Shown here: positions 33,265-42,265 of the stretch, piece after piece
How positions within the stretch are numbered: the first letter of the stretch is position 1
Layout of the letters: each line of letters starts with the position of its first letter
From: Sphingomonas insulae
Lineage (GTDB): Bacteria; Pseudomonadota; Alphaproteobacteria; Sphingomonadales; Sphingomonadaceae
Direction of reading: 5' to 3'
DNA: 64,000 bases
NCBI RefSeq assembly: GCF_010450875.1
Contig: NZ_CP048420.1
Span: 7,466-71,465, forward strand
Notes under the pieces: generated by a model
What the model saw: the letters and a program-made list of their open reading frames with translations, nothing else
The model's database searches: none
What the model was told of the DNA's origin: nothing
Program-made: the position numbers and the translations under genes

Positions 33265-35458
33265 AGCCGTATCGCTCGCTATAGTCGTACCCATAACCAT
33301 AAGCCGCACGCTTCTGGTCGAACTTGGTCAGAACGACGCCAAGGATAGGCGTATTGGCTGCCTGCAGACGCGCGATCGCCACGCGGGTCATGCTCTTCTT
33401 AGTACCGTGCGATTCGATGACGAACAACGTGCCTTCGGTCTGGCTGGCGATCAACGGCGCATCGGCCAGCCCCATTACCGGGGGAGCATCCACCACGACA
33501 TGGTCGAAACGGTCCTGAAGCTTTTCCAGCAACGTCTTGAAGTGCTGGCCGGAAAGCAACTCAGGCGCGCTGGGCGGCTGAGGCCCTGCCGTCATCACGA
33601 TCAATCCGTCGTGGGCTGTTTTGACGAGGAGCGAATCGATGTCTGACGTCGCGCCTGCCAAATAATTGCTCAAGCCCGGCCCATTGGGGATGCCCAGTTC
33701 GTGATGCACCGATGGGGAGCGCATATCACAATCGATCAGCAACGTGCGGCGCTGCTGACGGGCAAGCAGCCGCGCAAGTGCATAGCTGGTCAGCGACTTG
33801 CCTTCGCCTGCACGCGTACTGGATACCGAGAAGACGTAAGGAACGCCATGATCTGTCGCGAAGCTGAGAGTAGTGCGCAGTGATAGATACGCTTCGGTAA
33901 GCGCCGATTTTGGATCGGCCAGCGCCTCTAGAGGTTCCACATCCGTTCTCGGGGTGGTTCCCAACAGCGGAATGCCCAGCATCTCTTCGATCTCCGCTGG
34001 ATCGTCGATGGCCTCGTCGATCTGCTCAAGGATCAGTGCCAGACCGGCGCCGACTGCCAAGCCTGCCAGTAAGGATATGAAGAGATTGAGGATCAGGCGT
34101 GGGCTGGAAGGGCGTTCGGCGACTTCCGGCTGCTCAACCACGGAAATGTTATTGACGCCGACACCACCTGCGACCCCAATCTCCTTATAGCGTTGTAAGA
34201 GAGCGTCATAGAGTTGACGGTTGGTGTCCGTATCGCGCTGGTAGATATTGTACTGGATGCTACGGCGACGGGCATCAAGCACGTTGCCCTTGAGTGCGGT
34301 CACCCGCGAAGTCAGTTCCGCTTCGCGCTTCATACTGGCCTGGTAGGCGTCCTGCAGCCGGCGACGGCCTCGATTTTCCTCGGCCGCGATTGCACGATCG
34401 AGCTGCGCCAGCTGGCTCTGCTGTGCCTTGGCGGGCGGATAGTCGGATCGGAACTGCGTCAGCAGGCGGGCGTAGTCGGCCGCAACGTCCGCACGTCGTT
34501 CGCGCAGATTTTGCAGAGCAGTGTTTGCCGCGGTTTCGGGATCGTCGGCTGCACCAAGGCGACTTTGCGCTTGGATACGATCCGCGGTCGCCCGGACAAG
34601 CTCGCGATTGAGAGTGGATAGATCGTCGACGGCCAACGACCGTTCGCCGCTCAGCCCGCCTTCTCCTTGCGATGGCGTGGAGGCAGGCAAATTCACGATC
34701 CCCTGCTGCGCGGCATAGGCGACAAGCTGGCGTTCGGACTCGTCGATCCGACTGCGCAGTTGCGTCAGACGCTGCTCAAGGAATTTCCGGGCATAAGCCG
34801 TCGTTTCGAAACGACGTGCCAGGGTCGTAGAGATGAATTGCGCGGTCCAGGTTTCGACAACCTTCTTGGAGAAGGCGGCATCCGGACTCGTAAAGCTGAT
34901 ACGCACCAGCCGGGACAGCCTCTCCGGGGAAACCGTGAAGTTCTTCAAGAGAATAGTGCTGGCTTTAGAAATGCGATCTAGGCGCGCCGCATTGCCGCCG
35001 ATCGGACGACCGTTCGGGAAGAGCTTTTCCGAGCTCCCGAACATGTCGAAGAACTTCGCGCTGTCCTGCAGATGCAGGGCTTCCACAACGGCATTGGCCT
35101 GCGACCTGGTTTTCAGCAGGCCATATTGGGTTTCGTAATATTCTTGGTCATTCGCACTGCTCTGCTGCTCGTCGGCCTGTGCGCCCTGAACCTGGGTAAA
35201 GTTGCGCGTCTCGCGCTGTATTTCAAGTGTCGCGACGGACGTGTACTTGGGCGTCGTTAGCAGCGTAATGATTAGGCCCAGCAGCAGAAAGGTACAGACC
35301 GCACCGATGACGGCCCATTTGCGACGCCGGGCGATCGAAAGATAGCGTTTGACGATATGGCCAACGCCCGGTTCGACGTTACCAGTCCGAACGGCTGCCA
35401 AGGCGCGCCCCGGAACGTCCCGTACATGATCCACACTCTTCATTGGAACGCCCTGCAT
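33236..35458 (-). CDS. Wzc-type polysaccharide tyrosine autokinase/copolymerase
   Basis: A 740-residue protein combining a Wzz chain-length domain and a BY-kinase. The first helix is KWAVIGAVCTFLLLGLIITL (near residue 48). A long periplasmic coiled-coil part follows, then a second helix LILNLFISLLAGLAVGAGLA. The kinase has Walker A VSSTRAGEGKSLTSYALARL, Walker A' RTLLIDCDMRSP and Walker B FDHVVVDAPPV. The C-terminus YGYGYDYSERYGYG is a tyrosine cluster for autophosphorylation. Cycling of phosphorylation sets polymer length and export. The start may be 35458 (TGATG overlap with the export gene) or 35443. Confidence 0.93.
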   Translation of the reverse strand: MQGVPMKSVDHVRDVPGRALAAVRTGNVEPGVGHIVKRYLSIARRRKWAVIGAVCTFLLLGLIITLLTTPKYTSVATLEIQRETRNFTQVQGAQADEQQSSANDQEYYETQYGLLKTRSQANAVVEALHLQDSAKFFDMFGSSEKLFPNGRPIGGNAARLDRISKASTILLKNFTVSPERLSRLVRISFTSPDAAFSKKVVETWTAQFISTTLARRFETTAYARKFLEQRLTQLRSRIDESERQLVAYAAQQGIVNLPASTPSQGEGGLSGERSLAVDDLSTLNRELVRATADRIQAQSRLGAADDPETAANTALQNLRERRADVAADYARLLTQFRSDYPPAKAQQSQLAQLDRAIAAEENRGRRRLQDAYQASMKREAELTSRVTALKGNVLDARRRSIQYNIYQRDTDTNRQLYDALLQRYKEIGVAGGVGVNNISVVEQPEVAERPSSPRLILNLFISLLAGLAVGAGLALILEQIDEAIDDPAEIEEMLGIPLLGTTPRTDVEPLEALADPKSALTEAYLSLRTTLSFATDHGVPYVFSVSSTRAGEGKSLTSYALARLLARQQRRTLLIDCDMRSPSVHHELGIPNGPGLSNYLAGATSDIDSLLVKTAHDGLIVMTAGPQPPSAPELLSGQHFKTLLEKLQDRFDHVVVDAPPVMGLADAPLIASQTEGTLFVIESHGTKKSMTRVAIARLQAANTPILGVVLTKFDQKRAAYGYGYDYSERYGYGNSSDARA

Positions 35459-36174
35459 CAGTTCAGTAGAGCGACAAGCGGCGCTGCCAGCAACGGCGAC
35501 ACCGAAACAATGTCGCTGAAGACACGGCGAGCACTGGACTCGCCGACTAGGACAATGTCATTGGCATAAATCTGGGGATCGGCGTACATACCTTGGCGGA
35601 TAGCCCGCAGGTCGTACAGCGCGGCCATGTCCCTGTTGTTGACGCGACGCATCACGACCACATAATTTTCACGCGCATATTGGGTCGTCCCTTCTGCCCG
35701 GGCGATCGCACGGATAAGGGTCATGCGTCCCGTGACCGGGTAAAGGCCGGGGGTCTTTACCGCGCCTTCGACGGTAACGACTTGGCTTACCGTTTCGGTG
35801 AGGTTGACGGTCACCTGCGGATCGCGAACATAACGGGCGCCTAGACGCCGGGCGATATCGGCGCCCAATGTCGCGGGCGTTTTGCCGGACGCATCCATGG
35901 CACCGATCAACGGCATGGCGATCCGGCCGCTGGGATCAACCTGAATGCTGCGGCTGAGTTCGGCGATACCGTAGACGTCGACCGACAGGCGATCCAGCGG
36001 CCCGATGACATAGGAGCGCGGCTCGGATATTAGATCCACCGTTGCCGGGGGAGGCAGCTCGTGCTCCTGCGATACGATGGTGAGGCCGGGCCGTCCGACC
36101 AGCGCAGGCGCATCGGCGCACGATGCAAGCACGAGCGCGCCCGCCAGCCCTGATAATAACCGCGTGATCGACAT
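35458..36174 (-). CDS. Wza-type polysaccharide export lipoprotein (OPX family)
   Basis: A 238-residue outer-membrane export protein. The signal MSITRLLSGLAGALVLASC is a lipobox with Cys19. The poly-export-sugar domain spans SYVIGPLDRLSVDVYGIAEL, QVDPSGRIAMPLIGAMDASG and RYVRDPQVTVNLTETVSQVV. A SLBB-like part follows (VEGAVKTPGLYPVTGRMTLI). It forms the outer-membrane exit channel with the Wzc homologue, whose gene overlaps its stop codon. AGGA before the ATG at 36174 supports the start. It is short compared with E. coli Wza, as in other sphingomonad homologues. Confidence 0.92.
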   Translation of the reverse strand: MSITRLLSGLAGALVLASCADAPALVGRPGLTIVSQEHELPPPATVDLISEPRSYVIGPLDRLSVDVYGIAELSRSIQVDPSGRIAMPLIGAMDASGKTPATLGADIARRLGARYVRDPQVTVNLTETVSQVVTVEGAVKTPGLYPVTGRMTLIRAIARAEGTTQYARENYVVVMRRVNNRDMAALYDLRAIRQGMYADPQIYANDIVLVGESSARRVFSDIVSVSPLLAAPLVALLN

Positions 36175-36297
36175 ACGTCCTACTATTACCCTTCTGACCA
36201 CGAGCGGCGGTAGTCTTCTGAACCCATTAGGCAGGCGGCGCATCGAAGGCAATCTAGGAAGTCGCCTCGCCTGGTTTCAGGCGAGACCGGGCGGCCT

Positions 36298-37728
36298 TTA
36301 TTTGCGGCGTTTACGGGGCTGCGTTTTGTTCGACGTCTGCCGTACTCCGGTAGGAAAGCGAACTTCGGCAAGCGGGGCGGCAAGCCATATGCAGGCTAAT
36401 GTCACGACCATGGTCATTGCCGGGGTCCGCAAGGGATAATCGGTCAGACTGGCTGCCACTGCGATCAGTATCAGGAGCAGGGCGGTGAGCGCGACAGCCG
36501 AACCGAGGCGCCGGCGTCCCCATGTCACGATTGCCCTGACGCGCAGGACCACGAAGATCAGTGCCGCGATCAGCACGAGGACGGCCGGGATGCCGCCGGT
36601 CAGCGCCAGCTCGAGTATGTCGTTATGCGCATGGTTGAAATAGGTCGGCTTGAGTGCCCAGAGCGGCTCGTACATCCGGAACACCGGATCGAAGGTTCCA
36701 AAGCCGCTACCAAAAGGCAGGTAATCGCGTGTGATGCGAAGGACGATTGGTAGGAACTGGATACGCAAATCCGCCTCCACCTGACCGACCTGGTAGAGTC
36801 TGGTAAGCGAAACCGCTCTGCCAAGGACGGCGATGCTTGCGATGACCGCGGCGACAAGTGCGGCTGCTGCAGCCGCGATCAGGATCCGCGTTCGGGAAGC
36901 GCCGCCCACCGGCAGCAACTCCCGCCAGGCTGGCGGGGTGATGATCAGTGTCGTCGCTCCGCCCAAGGCAGCCAGCACTGCGCCAGATCGTGACCCGGTT
37001 GCGAGCACCACCACGGACAACAGAAGAGCCGCCGCACCGGCCAGCCACGCGCGGGTACGGGCCTGATGGACCAAGCCGCTCGGCAGCACCGCCCATATCC
37101 GGAGGAGAGGCAGCGCCATGGCCAGGAACACGGCCTGATGATTGCGATTGGCAAAAAAGCCGAGCGGCTGGTACCGCCCCGATTGACGATAAGGATAGAG
37201 CGGGCTGTTTTCCGATCCTGCCCATTGAGCGATACCCAGCACGGCACTGGCAATCATCAACACCAGCAACACAGGCAGCAGATCGACCCTCTCCCGAGGC
37301 GTCAGCAGGGCTGTGCTTGCCAGCAAGGATAAGGGTATCACCAGCGCCACCAAGCTGTTCAGCGTCATGTCGGGTGCCACGCTGATAGGCCGCCAGGGTT
37401 GGGCCTGGCCTGTCGCCATCGCTGCTTCAAGGAAGCGGGCATGTCCCGGCAGGGCGGACCATAATGCCGGCGGAAGGGGAATAAGCTGGAACGCTATGAC
37501 GGCGGCAAGGGCCCCCAGCAAGATCAGCGGGACGGATAATCCCTGCCAGTTCCGACGTCCGGGAAAAAGCAGTGCACCGATCGTCACAAGCACGGCCAGC
37601 GGTCGCAGAACCAGCATGGACATATTGTCCGCGCGCGACGATCCGCCAAATAATACGCACAGCACCACGAGTGCGCTGATGCCCGCGAAGCGCAACCGCC
37701 GCGAAGGCGCATCTGTATCACCAATCAT
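36298..37728 (-). CDS. O-antigen ligase/Wzy_C-family membrane protein
   Basis: A 476-residue protein with about 12 membrane helices and the Wzy_C signature: GSENSPLYPYRQSGRYQPLG, FFANRNHQAVFLAMALPLLR, a periplasmic loop with GSGFGTFDPVFRMYEPLWAL, and KPTYFNHAHNDILELALTGG. This family includes both lipid-A-core ligases and exopolysaccharide polymerases. It ends in a basic tail (KTQPRKRRK). It lies 123 bp before the export gene on the same strand. With the other polymerase-like gene at 30.7 kb, either one could be the true Wzy. Confidence 0.85.
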   Translation of the reverse strand: MIGDTDAPSRRLRFAGISALVVLCVLFGGSSRADNMSMLVLRPLAVLVTIGALLFPGRRNWQGLSVPLILLGALAAVIAFQLIPLPPALWSALPGHARFLEAAMATGQAQPWRPISVAPDMTLNSLVALVIPLSLLASTALLTPRERVDLLPVLLVLMIASAVLGIAQWAGSENSPLYPYRQSGRYQPLGFFANRNHQAVFLAMALPLLRIWAVLPSGLVHQARTRAWLAGAAALLLSVVVLATGSRSGAVLAALGGATTLIITPPAWRELLPVGGASRTRILIAAAAAALVAAVIASIAVLGRAVSLTRLYQVGQVEADLRIQFLPIVLRITRDYLPFGSGFGTFDPVFRMYEPLWALKPTYFNHAHNDILELALTGGIPAVLVLIAALIFVVLRVRAIVTWGRRRLGSAVALTALLLILIAVAASLTDYPLRTPAMTMVVTLACIWLAAPLAEVRFPTGVRQTSNKTQPRKRRK

Positions 37729-37947
37729 GAAATGCCTTTGTCATCATCGATCATCTCCCACAAGCGTGTGGCGGATGGCGGCGGACCCGCCCGGGGCACC
37801 GGGCGATCAGCAATATCCCGTGAGCGCGAAAGGGCGCCAGAAGCGGGCTAACGACGATGTCAGGATTGTGCTGTAACTCTGCCGCTCAGGCATTATAGGC
37901 GACGCTTATCGGTGTGTACGCACGCCTCGACAGATTGGGAAGGTTTG

Positions 37948-39012
37948 ATGGTGGGTAAAACGGCGTTAATTACCGGAGTTACGGGTCAGGACGGCGCGTA
38001 TCTGGCGCAACTGCTGCTGGAGAAGGGCTACCGGGTTCACGGTATGAAGCGGCGTTCCTCATCATTCAACACCGGGCGGATCGAGGAAATTTACGAGGAT
38101 CCGCATGTCGAGGATCCGCATTTCTCGCTCCATTACGGTGACATGACCGACTCCACCGCATTGATCCGACTGGTGCAGGAAACCCAGCCGGACGAAATCT
38201 ATAACCTGGCTGCGCAAAGCCACGTCCAGGTGAGCTTCGAAACGCCCGAATATACCGCGAATGCCGATGCGATCGGGACCCTGCGCCTGTTGGAGGCAAT
38301 TCGCATCCTCGGCATGGAAAAGAAGACGCGCTTCTATCAGGCTTCCACGTCCGAGCTGTATGGTCTGGTGCAGGAGGTCCCGCAACGCGAGACGACGCCG
38401 TTCTACCCGCGCAGCCCTTATGCAGCGGCGAAGCTTTACGCCTACTGGATCGTGGTGAACTACCGCGAGGCATATGGCATTCACGCCTCCAACGGCATTT
38501 TGTTCAACCACGAAAGTCCTCTGCGCGGCGAAACGTTCGTGACGCGCAAGATCACGCGTGCGGCCGCTGCGATCAAGCATGGTCGCCAAGAGATGCTGTA
38601 CCTCGGCAATCTCGATGCGCGGCGTGACTGGGGTCATGCGCGTGAATACGTCCGGGGCATGTGGATGATCACCCAAGCGGACATCCCCGACGATTATGTT
38701 CTGGCCACGGGCGAGACGACGCCGGTGCGTACGTTTGTCGAATGGGCGTTCGCCGATGCCGGCATCGATCTGGAATGGCGCGGTGAGGGCGTCGAGGAAA
38801 AGGGTTATTGCAAGGCGACGGGCAAGCTGCGCGTCGCGGTCGACCCACGTTATTTTCGGCCTACCGAGGTGGATTTGCTGATCGGCGATCCGACCAAGGC
38901 TCGGGAGCAGCTCGGGTGGTCCCATGAAACCTCGCCGCGCGATCTCGCTCGCGAAATGGTGCTTGCGGATATTGAGACGATGCGCACGGCGCCGATCGGC
39001 AAGGGAGCCTGA
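37948..39012 (+). CDS. gmd: GDP-mannose 4,6-dehydratase
   Basis: Gmd converts GDP-mannose to GDP-4-keto-6-deoxymannose, the first step of GDP-fucose synthesis. [20 protein letters not shown] is the NADP-binding motif. [38 protein letters not shown], and the catalytic [10 protein letters not shown] (Tyr, Lys) follow, with [19 protein letters not shown] downstream. The ATG at 37948 has GGGAAGG before it and removes a non-conserved leader. Length is about 354 residues. It is 3 bp before fcl, so the two are cotranscribed. Confidence 0.95.
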   Translation: MVGKTALITGVTGQDGAYLAQLLLEKGYRVHGMKRRSSSFNTGRIEEIYEDPHVEDPHFSLHYGDMTDSTALIRLVQETQPDEIYNLAAQSHVQVSFETPEYTANADAIGTLRLLEAIRILGMEKKTRFYQASTSELYGLVQEVPQRETTPFYPRSPYAAAKLYAYWIVVNYREAYGIHASNGILFNHESPLRGETFVTRKITRAAAAIKHGRQEMLYLGNLDARRDWGHAREYVRGMWMITQADIPDDYVLATGETTPVRTFVEWAFADAGIDLEWRGEGVEEKGYCKATGKLRVAVDPRYFRPTEVDLLIGDPTKAREQLGWSHETSPRDLAREMVLADIETMRTAPIGKGA

Positions 39013-39015
39013 TCG

Positions 39016-39957
39016 ATGTATTCGCTCGCCGGTAAGCGCGTATGGGTGGCGGGGCACCGCGGCATGGTCGGATCGGCCATCATTCGTGCGCTGGCCGATA
39101 AGGATTGCGAAATCCTGACGGTCAACCGTGGTGAGGTTGATCTGCGCGACGCCCGCGCGGTCGGCGACTGGATGGCCGCCACACGCCCCCATGCGGTGTT
39201 CCTGGCAGCGGCCAAGGTGGGCGGTATCCTGGCCAACGATACCGCCCCGGTCGATTTTCTGGTAGAGAACCTGCAAATCGAAACCGCGATCTTTGCCGGC
39301 GCCCATGCGACGGATGTAGAAAAGCTGCTCTTCCTTGGATCGAGCTGCATCTACCCCAAGCTGGCCGAGCAGCCGCTGCGCGAAGAGGCCTTGTTGACCG
39401 GGCCGCTTGAGCCGACCAACGAATGGTATGCGATCGCCAAGATCGCCGGGATCAAGATGGCCCAGGCCTATCGACGCCAGTTCGGCCGAGACTATATCTC
39501 AGCGATGCCCACCAATCTGTATGGGCCCGGGGACAATTACGACTTGGCCTCAAGCCATGTCATGCCCGCGTTGATCCGGAAGGTGGATGCCGCCAAGCGC
39601 AGTGGCAGCCCCGTGGTGGTCTGGGGGACCGGTACACCGCGGCGTGAGTTCCTTTATGTCGACGATTGTGCCGCCGCCTGCCTGCATATGATACAGCACT
39701 ACTCAGGTGACATGCATCTCAACATCGGCGTGGGAGAGGATATCTCTATCTTGGATTTGACCCGCCTAGTGATGGATGTAATCGGCTATGATGGCCCGAT
39801 CGAGCACGATAAGTCTAAACCAGATGGCACGCCACGCAAGCTAATGGATGTCAGCCGGCTTGCCGAACAGGGTTGGCGGGCGAAGACTAGCCTGCGTGAC
39901 GGGATTGTGGAAGCTTACAAGAGTTACCTTGCTGCCGAGATACGTAATAAGAACTGA
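39016..39957 (+). CDS. fcl: GDP-L-fucose synthase
   Basis: Fcl (WcaG) epimerises and reduces the Gmd product to GDP-L-fucose. VAGHRGMVGSAIIRALADKD is the dinucleotide-binding start. AAKVGGILANDTAPVDFLVE, FLGSSCIYPKLAEQPLREEA, the catalytic YAIAKIAGIKM and the substrate-binding SAMPTNLYGPGDNYDLASSH are all present. Its 313 residues are typical. It supplies fucose for the polysaccharide, consistent with the WcaI-type transferase nearby. Confidence 0.95.
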   Translation: MYSLAGKRVWVAGHRGMVGSAIIRALADKDCEILTVNRGEVDLRDARAVGDWMAATRPHAVFLAAAKVGGILANDTAPVDFLVENLQIETAIFAGAHATDVEKLLFLGSSCIYPKLAEQPLREEALLTGPLEPTNEWYAIAKIAGIKMAQAYRRQFGRDYISAMPTNLYGPGDNYDLASSHVMPALIRKVDAAKRSGSPVVVWGTGTPRREFLYVDDCAAACLHMIQHYSGDMHLNIGVGEDISILDLTRLVMDVIGYDGPIEHDKSKPDGTPRKLMDVSRLAEQGWRAKTSLRDGIVEAYKSYLAAEIRNKN

Positions 39958-39971
39958 GGGAGTGATCGGCT

Positions 39972-40376
39972 ATGATTCTTATGGCTCTGTCACTCCTGCA
40001 GGTGCTATCCTATCAGGTCCCTGCCCCCTTGAGTAGGACGGAGCAGCAAGCTGAACTATCATTGCGCCGCGCAGACGAAGGCCGTGCATTAGCACGGCGC
40101 TTTCTTTGTCAAGATGAACGCCGGTTTGATAGGCTGCGTGAACTGGACGAGCGGTTTGCGTTTATTAAATCGCGGTTTTCTCAAGTCTTTAATCACAGTT
40201 GGCGAGATGAGGCTAACGGCTTCATGCAACTTGACGAGAAAAGAGAAGCTGATATCGGGCGTAAAGACGATTGTCGATTGCGCGATAGTTTTGCCGCTGG
40301 GATGACTGATTACGAGAATGGATTGCTGGCTGCCCAGGCTGAACTAAGTAGTATTCGGCAAGAATTTACCAATTAA
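39972..40376 (+). CDS. Hypothetical protein, possibly exported
   Basis: A 134-residue protein I do not recognise. The first 15 residues (MILMALSLLQVLSYQ) are hydrophobic but lack a preceding basic residue, so a signal peptide is uncertain. The rest is charged and helical, suggesting a coiled coil (TEQQAELSLRRADEGRALAR, DRLRELDERFAFIKSRFSQV). AGGGAG precedes the ATG at good spacing. It lies 14 bp after fcl in the same direction. Its base composition is intermediate between fcl and the AT-rich gene that follows. Confidence 0.5.
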   Translation: MILMALSLLQVLSYQVPAPLSRTEQQAELSLRRADEGRALARRFLCQDERRFDRLRELDERFAFIKSRFSQVFNHSWRDEANGFMQLDEKREADIGRKDDCRLRDSFAAGMTDYENGLLAAQAELSSIRQEFTN

Positions 40377-40381
40377 GCGGT

Positions 40382-40394
40382 GGGGGGGGGGGGG
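40382..40394 (+). repeat. 13-G homopolymer tract before the acyltransferase gene
   Basis: Thirteen consecutive G residues lie 144 bp upstream of the acyltransferase start and 5 bp after the preceding gene. Such tracts are prone to slippage. Because it is intergenic, any effect would be on transcription or on mRNA structure. The rest of 40395-40537 is AT-rich with no gene. Confidence 0.8.
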
Positions 40395-40537
40395 CATGAA
40401 TGCCTCGCAATATTTTTTCCGGACCAAGCTTATTTTTTAGATAGCCAGACAGAAAATGTAAAGGCGATCTCGCTGAATAACGCCATGTGCAATGGTGAAA
40501 TATTTAAAAGCACTTGGTTTGATATTTAAGGAATGTG

Positions 40538-41674
40538 ATGCGCTATAAATCCTTGGATTCGCTGCGCGGATTAGCATCGCTAGTTGTTCTTTTTTATCAT
40601 ACTTTGCTTGTACTTCCGGGGTCTCAGGAAGACAGGCGCGCCATATTCCATGACGGATTTTCTTATCCCATGGCATGGTTATATGCTACGCCTCTTAGAA
40701 TCTTTATAAGTGGACCTTCGGCGGTTCTGCTGTTCTTTGTGTTGAGCGGATTTGTTCTATCCCTTAATTTATCGTCGCCGCGGAGACCTAGCTACATTGG
40801 GTTTGTGTCATCCAGGGCTATTAGGATTTGGCTGCCGTTTGCTGTTGTAATCGGCGTTTCTGCGATTTTAAGCATCGTTGTACCTCATAGCCATATAAAG
40901 GGTGCATCAGAGTGGTTTCTTTATAATTGGAGCATAGGGGCTACACCGGCAAATATATTAGATCACCTGCTGATGACCGGACGGTCAGGTGACTTGGATA
41001 ACCCGATGTGGAGTTTAGTGCATGAAATTAGAATATCACTTATATTTCCCGCTATGCTAATTGCCGCTGAGTTTGCCCCCTTTGTGAGCGTGGTGGTCTC
41101 GGTATTAATAATGTTAATATGTGCTACTTTGAATAAGAATTTGCCACAAGGTGGATTTTTACTGTCGCTGTCGCAGACGGGAGTATATATCTACTTTTTT
41201 ATTATTGGTATTATTTTTTGTAAAAACATTGAGCGTGCGAAGAACTATTTAGAGAACCTATCTAAGTCGTCGTTCGCAGCTATAACGGTCTTAGCGTTAA
41301 TATTACTGACAATAAGTCCATCCACGACAAATAATATTACAGGATATTACAGCGTAGCTTTGCTTATCCTAAATGGTATTGGCGCTGTTGCTCTGATTGG
41401 GGTGGCGATAACACCAAGTAAATTATACGATTTTATGGTCGGTAGGCTTCTGGTCTATCTCGGTAAGATATCGTATAGCTTGTATCTTACACACGTTATT
41501 ACAATAACATGTGTTGTATATATATTGGCGCCAATAACTGGTTTAAGCGCTAGCTTGTTGGGGTCCTTTCCAGTTGCGATAGTCGTTGCTGACATATGTC
41601 AGCGCTGCTTAGAGAGTCCAAGTCATCGAATGGCAAAATATGTAACAAAGAAAATGACGCTAGATTCGCGGTAA
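40538..41674 (+). CDS. Acyltransferase-3 (OafA/NodX-type) membrane protein
   Basis: A 378-residue integral membrane O-acyltransferase with about ten helices. The N-terminal RYKSLDSLRGLASLVVLFYH carries the catalytic His in a conserved setting. GPSAVLLFFVLSGFVLSLNL, SSRAIRIWLPFAVVIG and NPMWSLVHEIRISLIFPAML are further family blocks. It would transfer acetyl or succinyl groups to the polysaccharide in the membrane. AAGGA precedes the ATG at 40538. The gene is strikingly AT-rich against its GC-rich neighbours, suggesting recent transfer. Confidence 0.9.
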   Translation: MRYKSLDSLRGLASLVVLFYHTLLVLPGSQEDRRAIFHDGFSYPMAWLYATPLRIFISGPSAVLLFFVLSGFVLSLNLSSPRRPSYIGFVSSRAIRIWLPFAVVIGVSAILSIVVPHSHIKGASEWFLYNWSIGATPANILDHLLMTGRSGDLDNPMWSLVHEIRISLIFPAMLIAAEFAPFVSVVVSVLIMLICATLNKNLPQGGFLLSLSQTGVYIYFFIIGIIFCKNIERAKNYLENLSKSSFAAITVLALILLTISPSTTNNITGYYSVALLILNGIGAVALIGVAITPSKLYDFMVGRLLVYLGKISYSLYLTHVITITCVVYILAPITGLSASLLGSFPVAIVVADICQRCLESPSHRMAKYVTKKMTLDSR

Positions 41675-42198
41675 TATCTCTTTCTTTAAAAATGAAAGCT
41701 CTTTTTGGTTTTTTAAGGGGGGTGCATCAGTTGAACCTTTCTAACCACGGGGTGGTTTAATTGATGAGCGCGAGCATACGGATGCAATGAAGGCTTGTTG
41801 CCAGCAGCGCGATTGCCCAGTTGAGCCTAGGCCATAGGCGACAGCCTATAGCTAAGTGAGTTTTCGATTGAGTTGAAGATTTCAGCGTGATTTCTTTAAC
41901 TACGCTGGTGTGGTACCAAGCAATTACACGTCAGGTAGTACCTGAAGTAACAGCCAATTCGTTTTGCGCACAATCGCGTTGCTACATTGATAATAGGCGG
42001 CTTGCATGATGGTCTGATCCGCAAGAACCCCTGCCCGAGCAACGAGTGTGGTCAAGTGGTCGGTTTTGTTTTGCCGTTGGCAACATTGTCGACATCAGCA
42101 TGTTGAATCCTTGCTTGACATCACTTAGCCGGTCCAGCTCGTTGCAGACACTACCTATGGTGCAGCAGTTTATGCGCGAGCTTATTATACCAGTTCTG
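41675..42198. other. Intergenic region without a supported gene
   Basis: After the acyltransferase, AACCAC-GGG-GTGGTT at about 41746-41760 could form a small hairpin that may end transcription. The minus strand at about 41760-41840 reads WPRLNWAIALLATSLHCIRM then a short tail and stop, which might be the end of a decayed transposase. That identification is not secure. Nothing else in the stretch can be supported. Confidence 0.4.
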
Positions 42199-42224
42199 TG
42201 TCCGATAACAATGATTCTCGGACA
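42199..42224. other. Candidate tyrosine-recombinase core site
   Basis: TGTCCGATAAC (42199-42209) and ATTCTCGGACA (42214-42224) are inverted arms matching at 9 of 11 positions around a 4-bp AATG centre. The geometry resembles lox/dif-type crossover sites with two recombinase-binding arms. It lies about 40 bp before the tyrosine recombinase gene. Use by that enzyme is inferred. Confidence 0.45.
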
Positions 42225-42265
42225 AAAGGCTGGCGCCATCAAAAAGCGCATGGCACACGTGGCCA

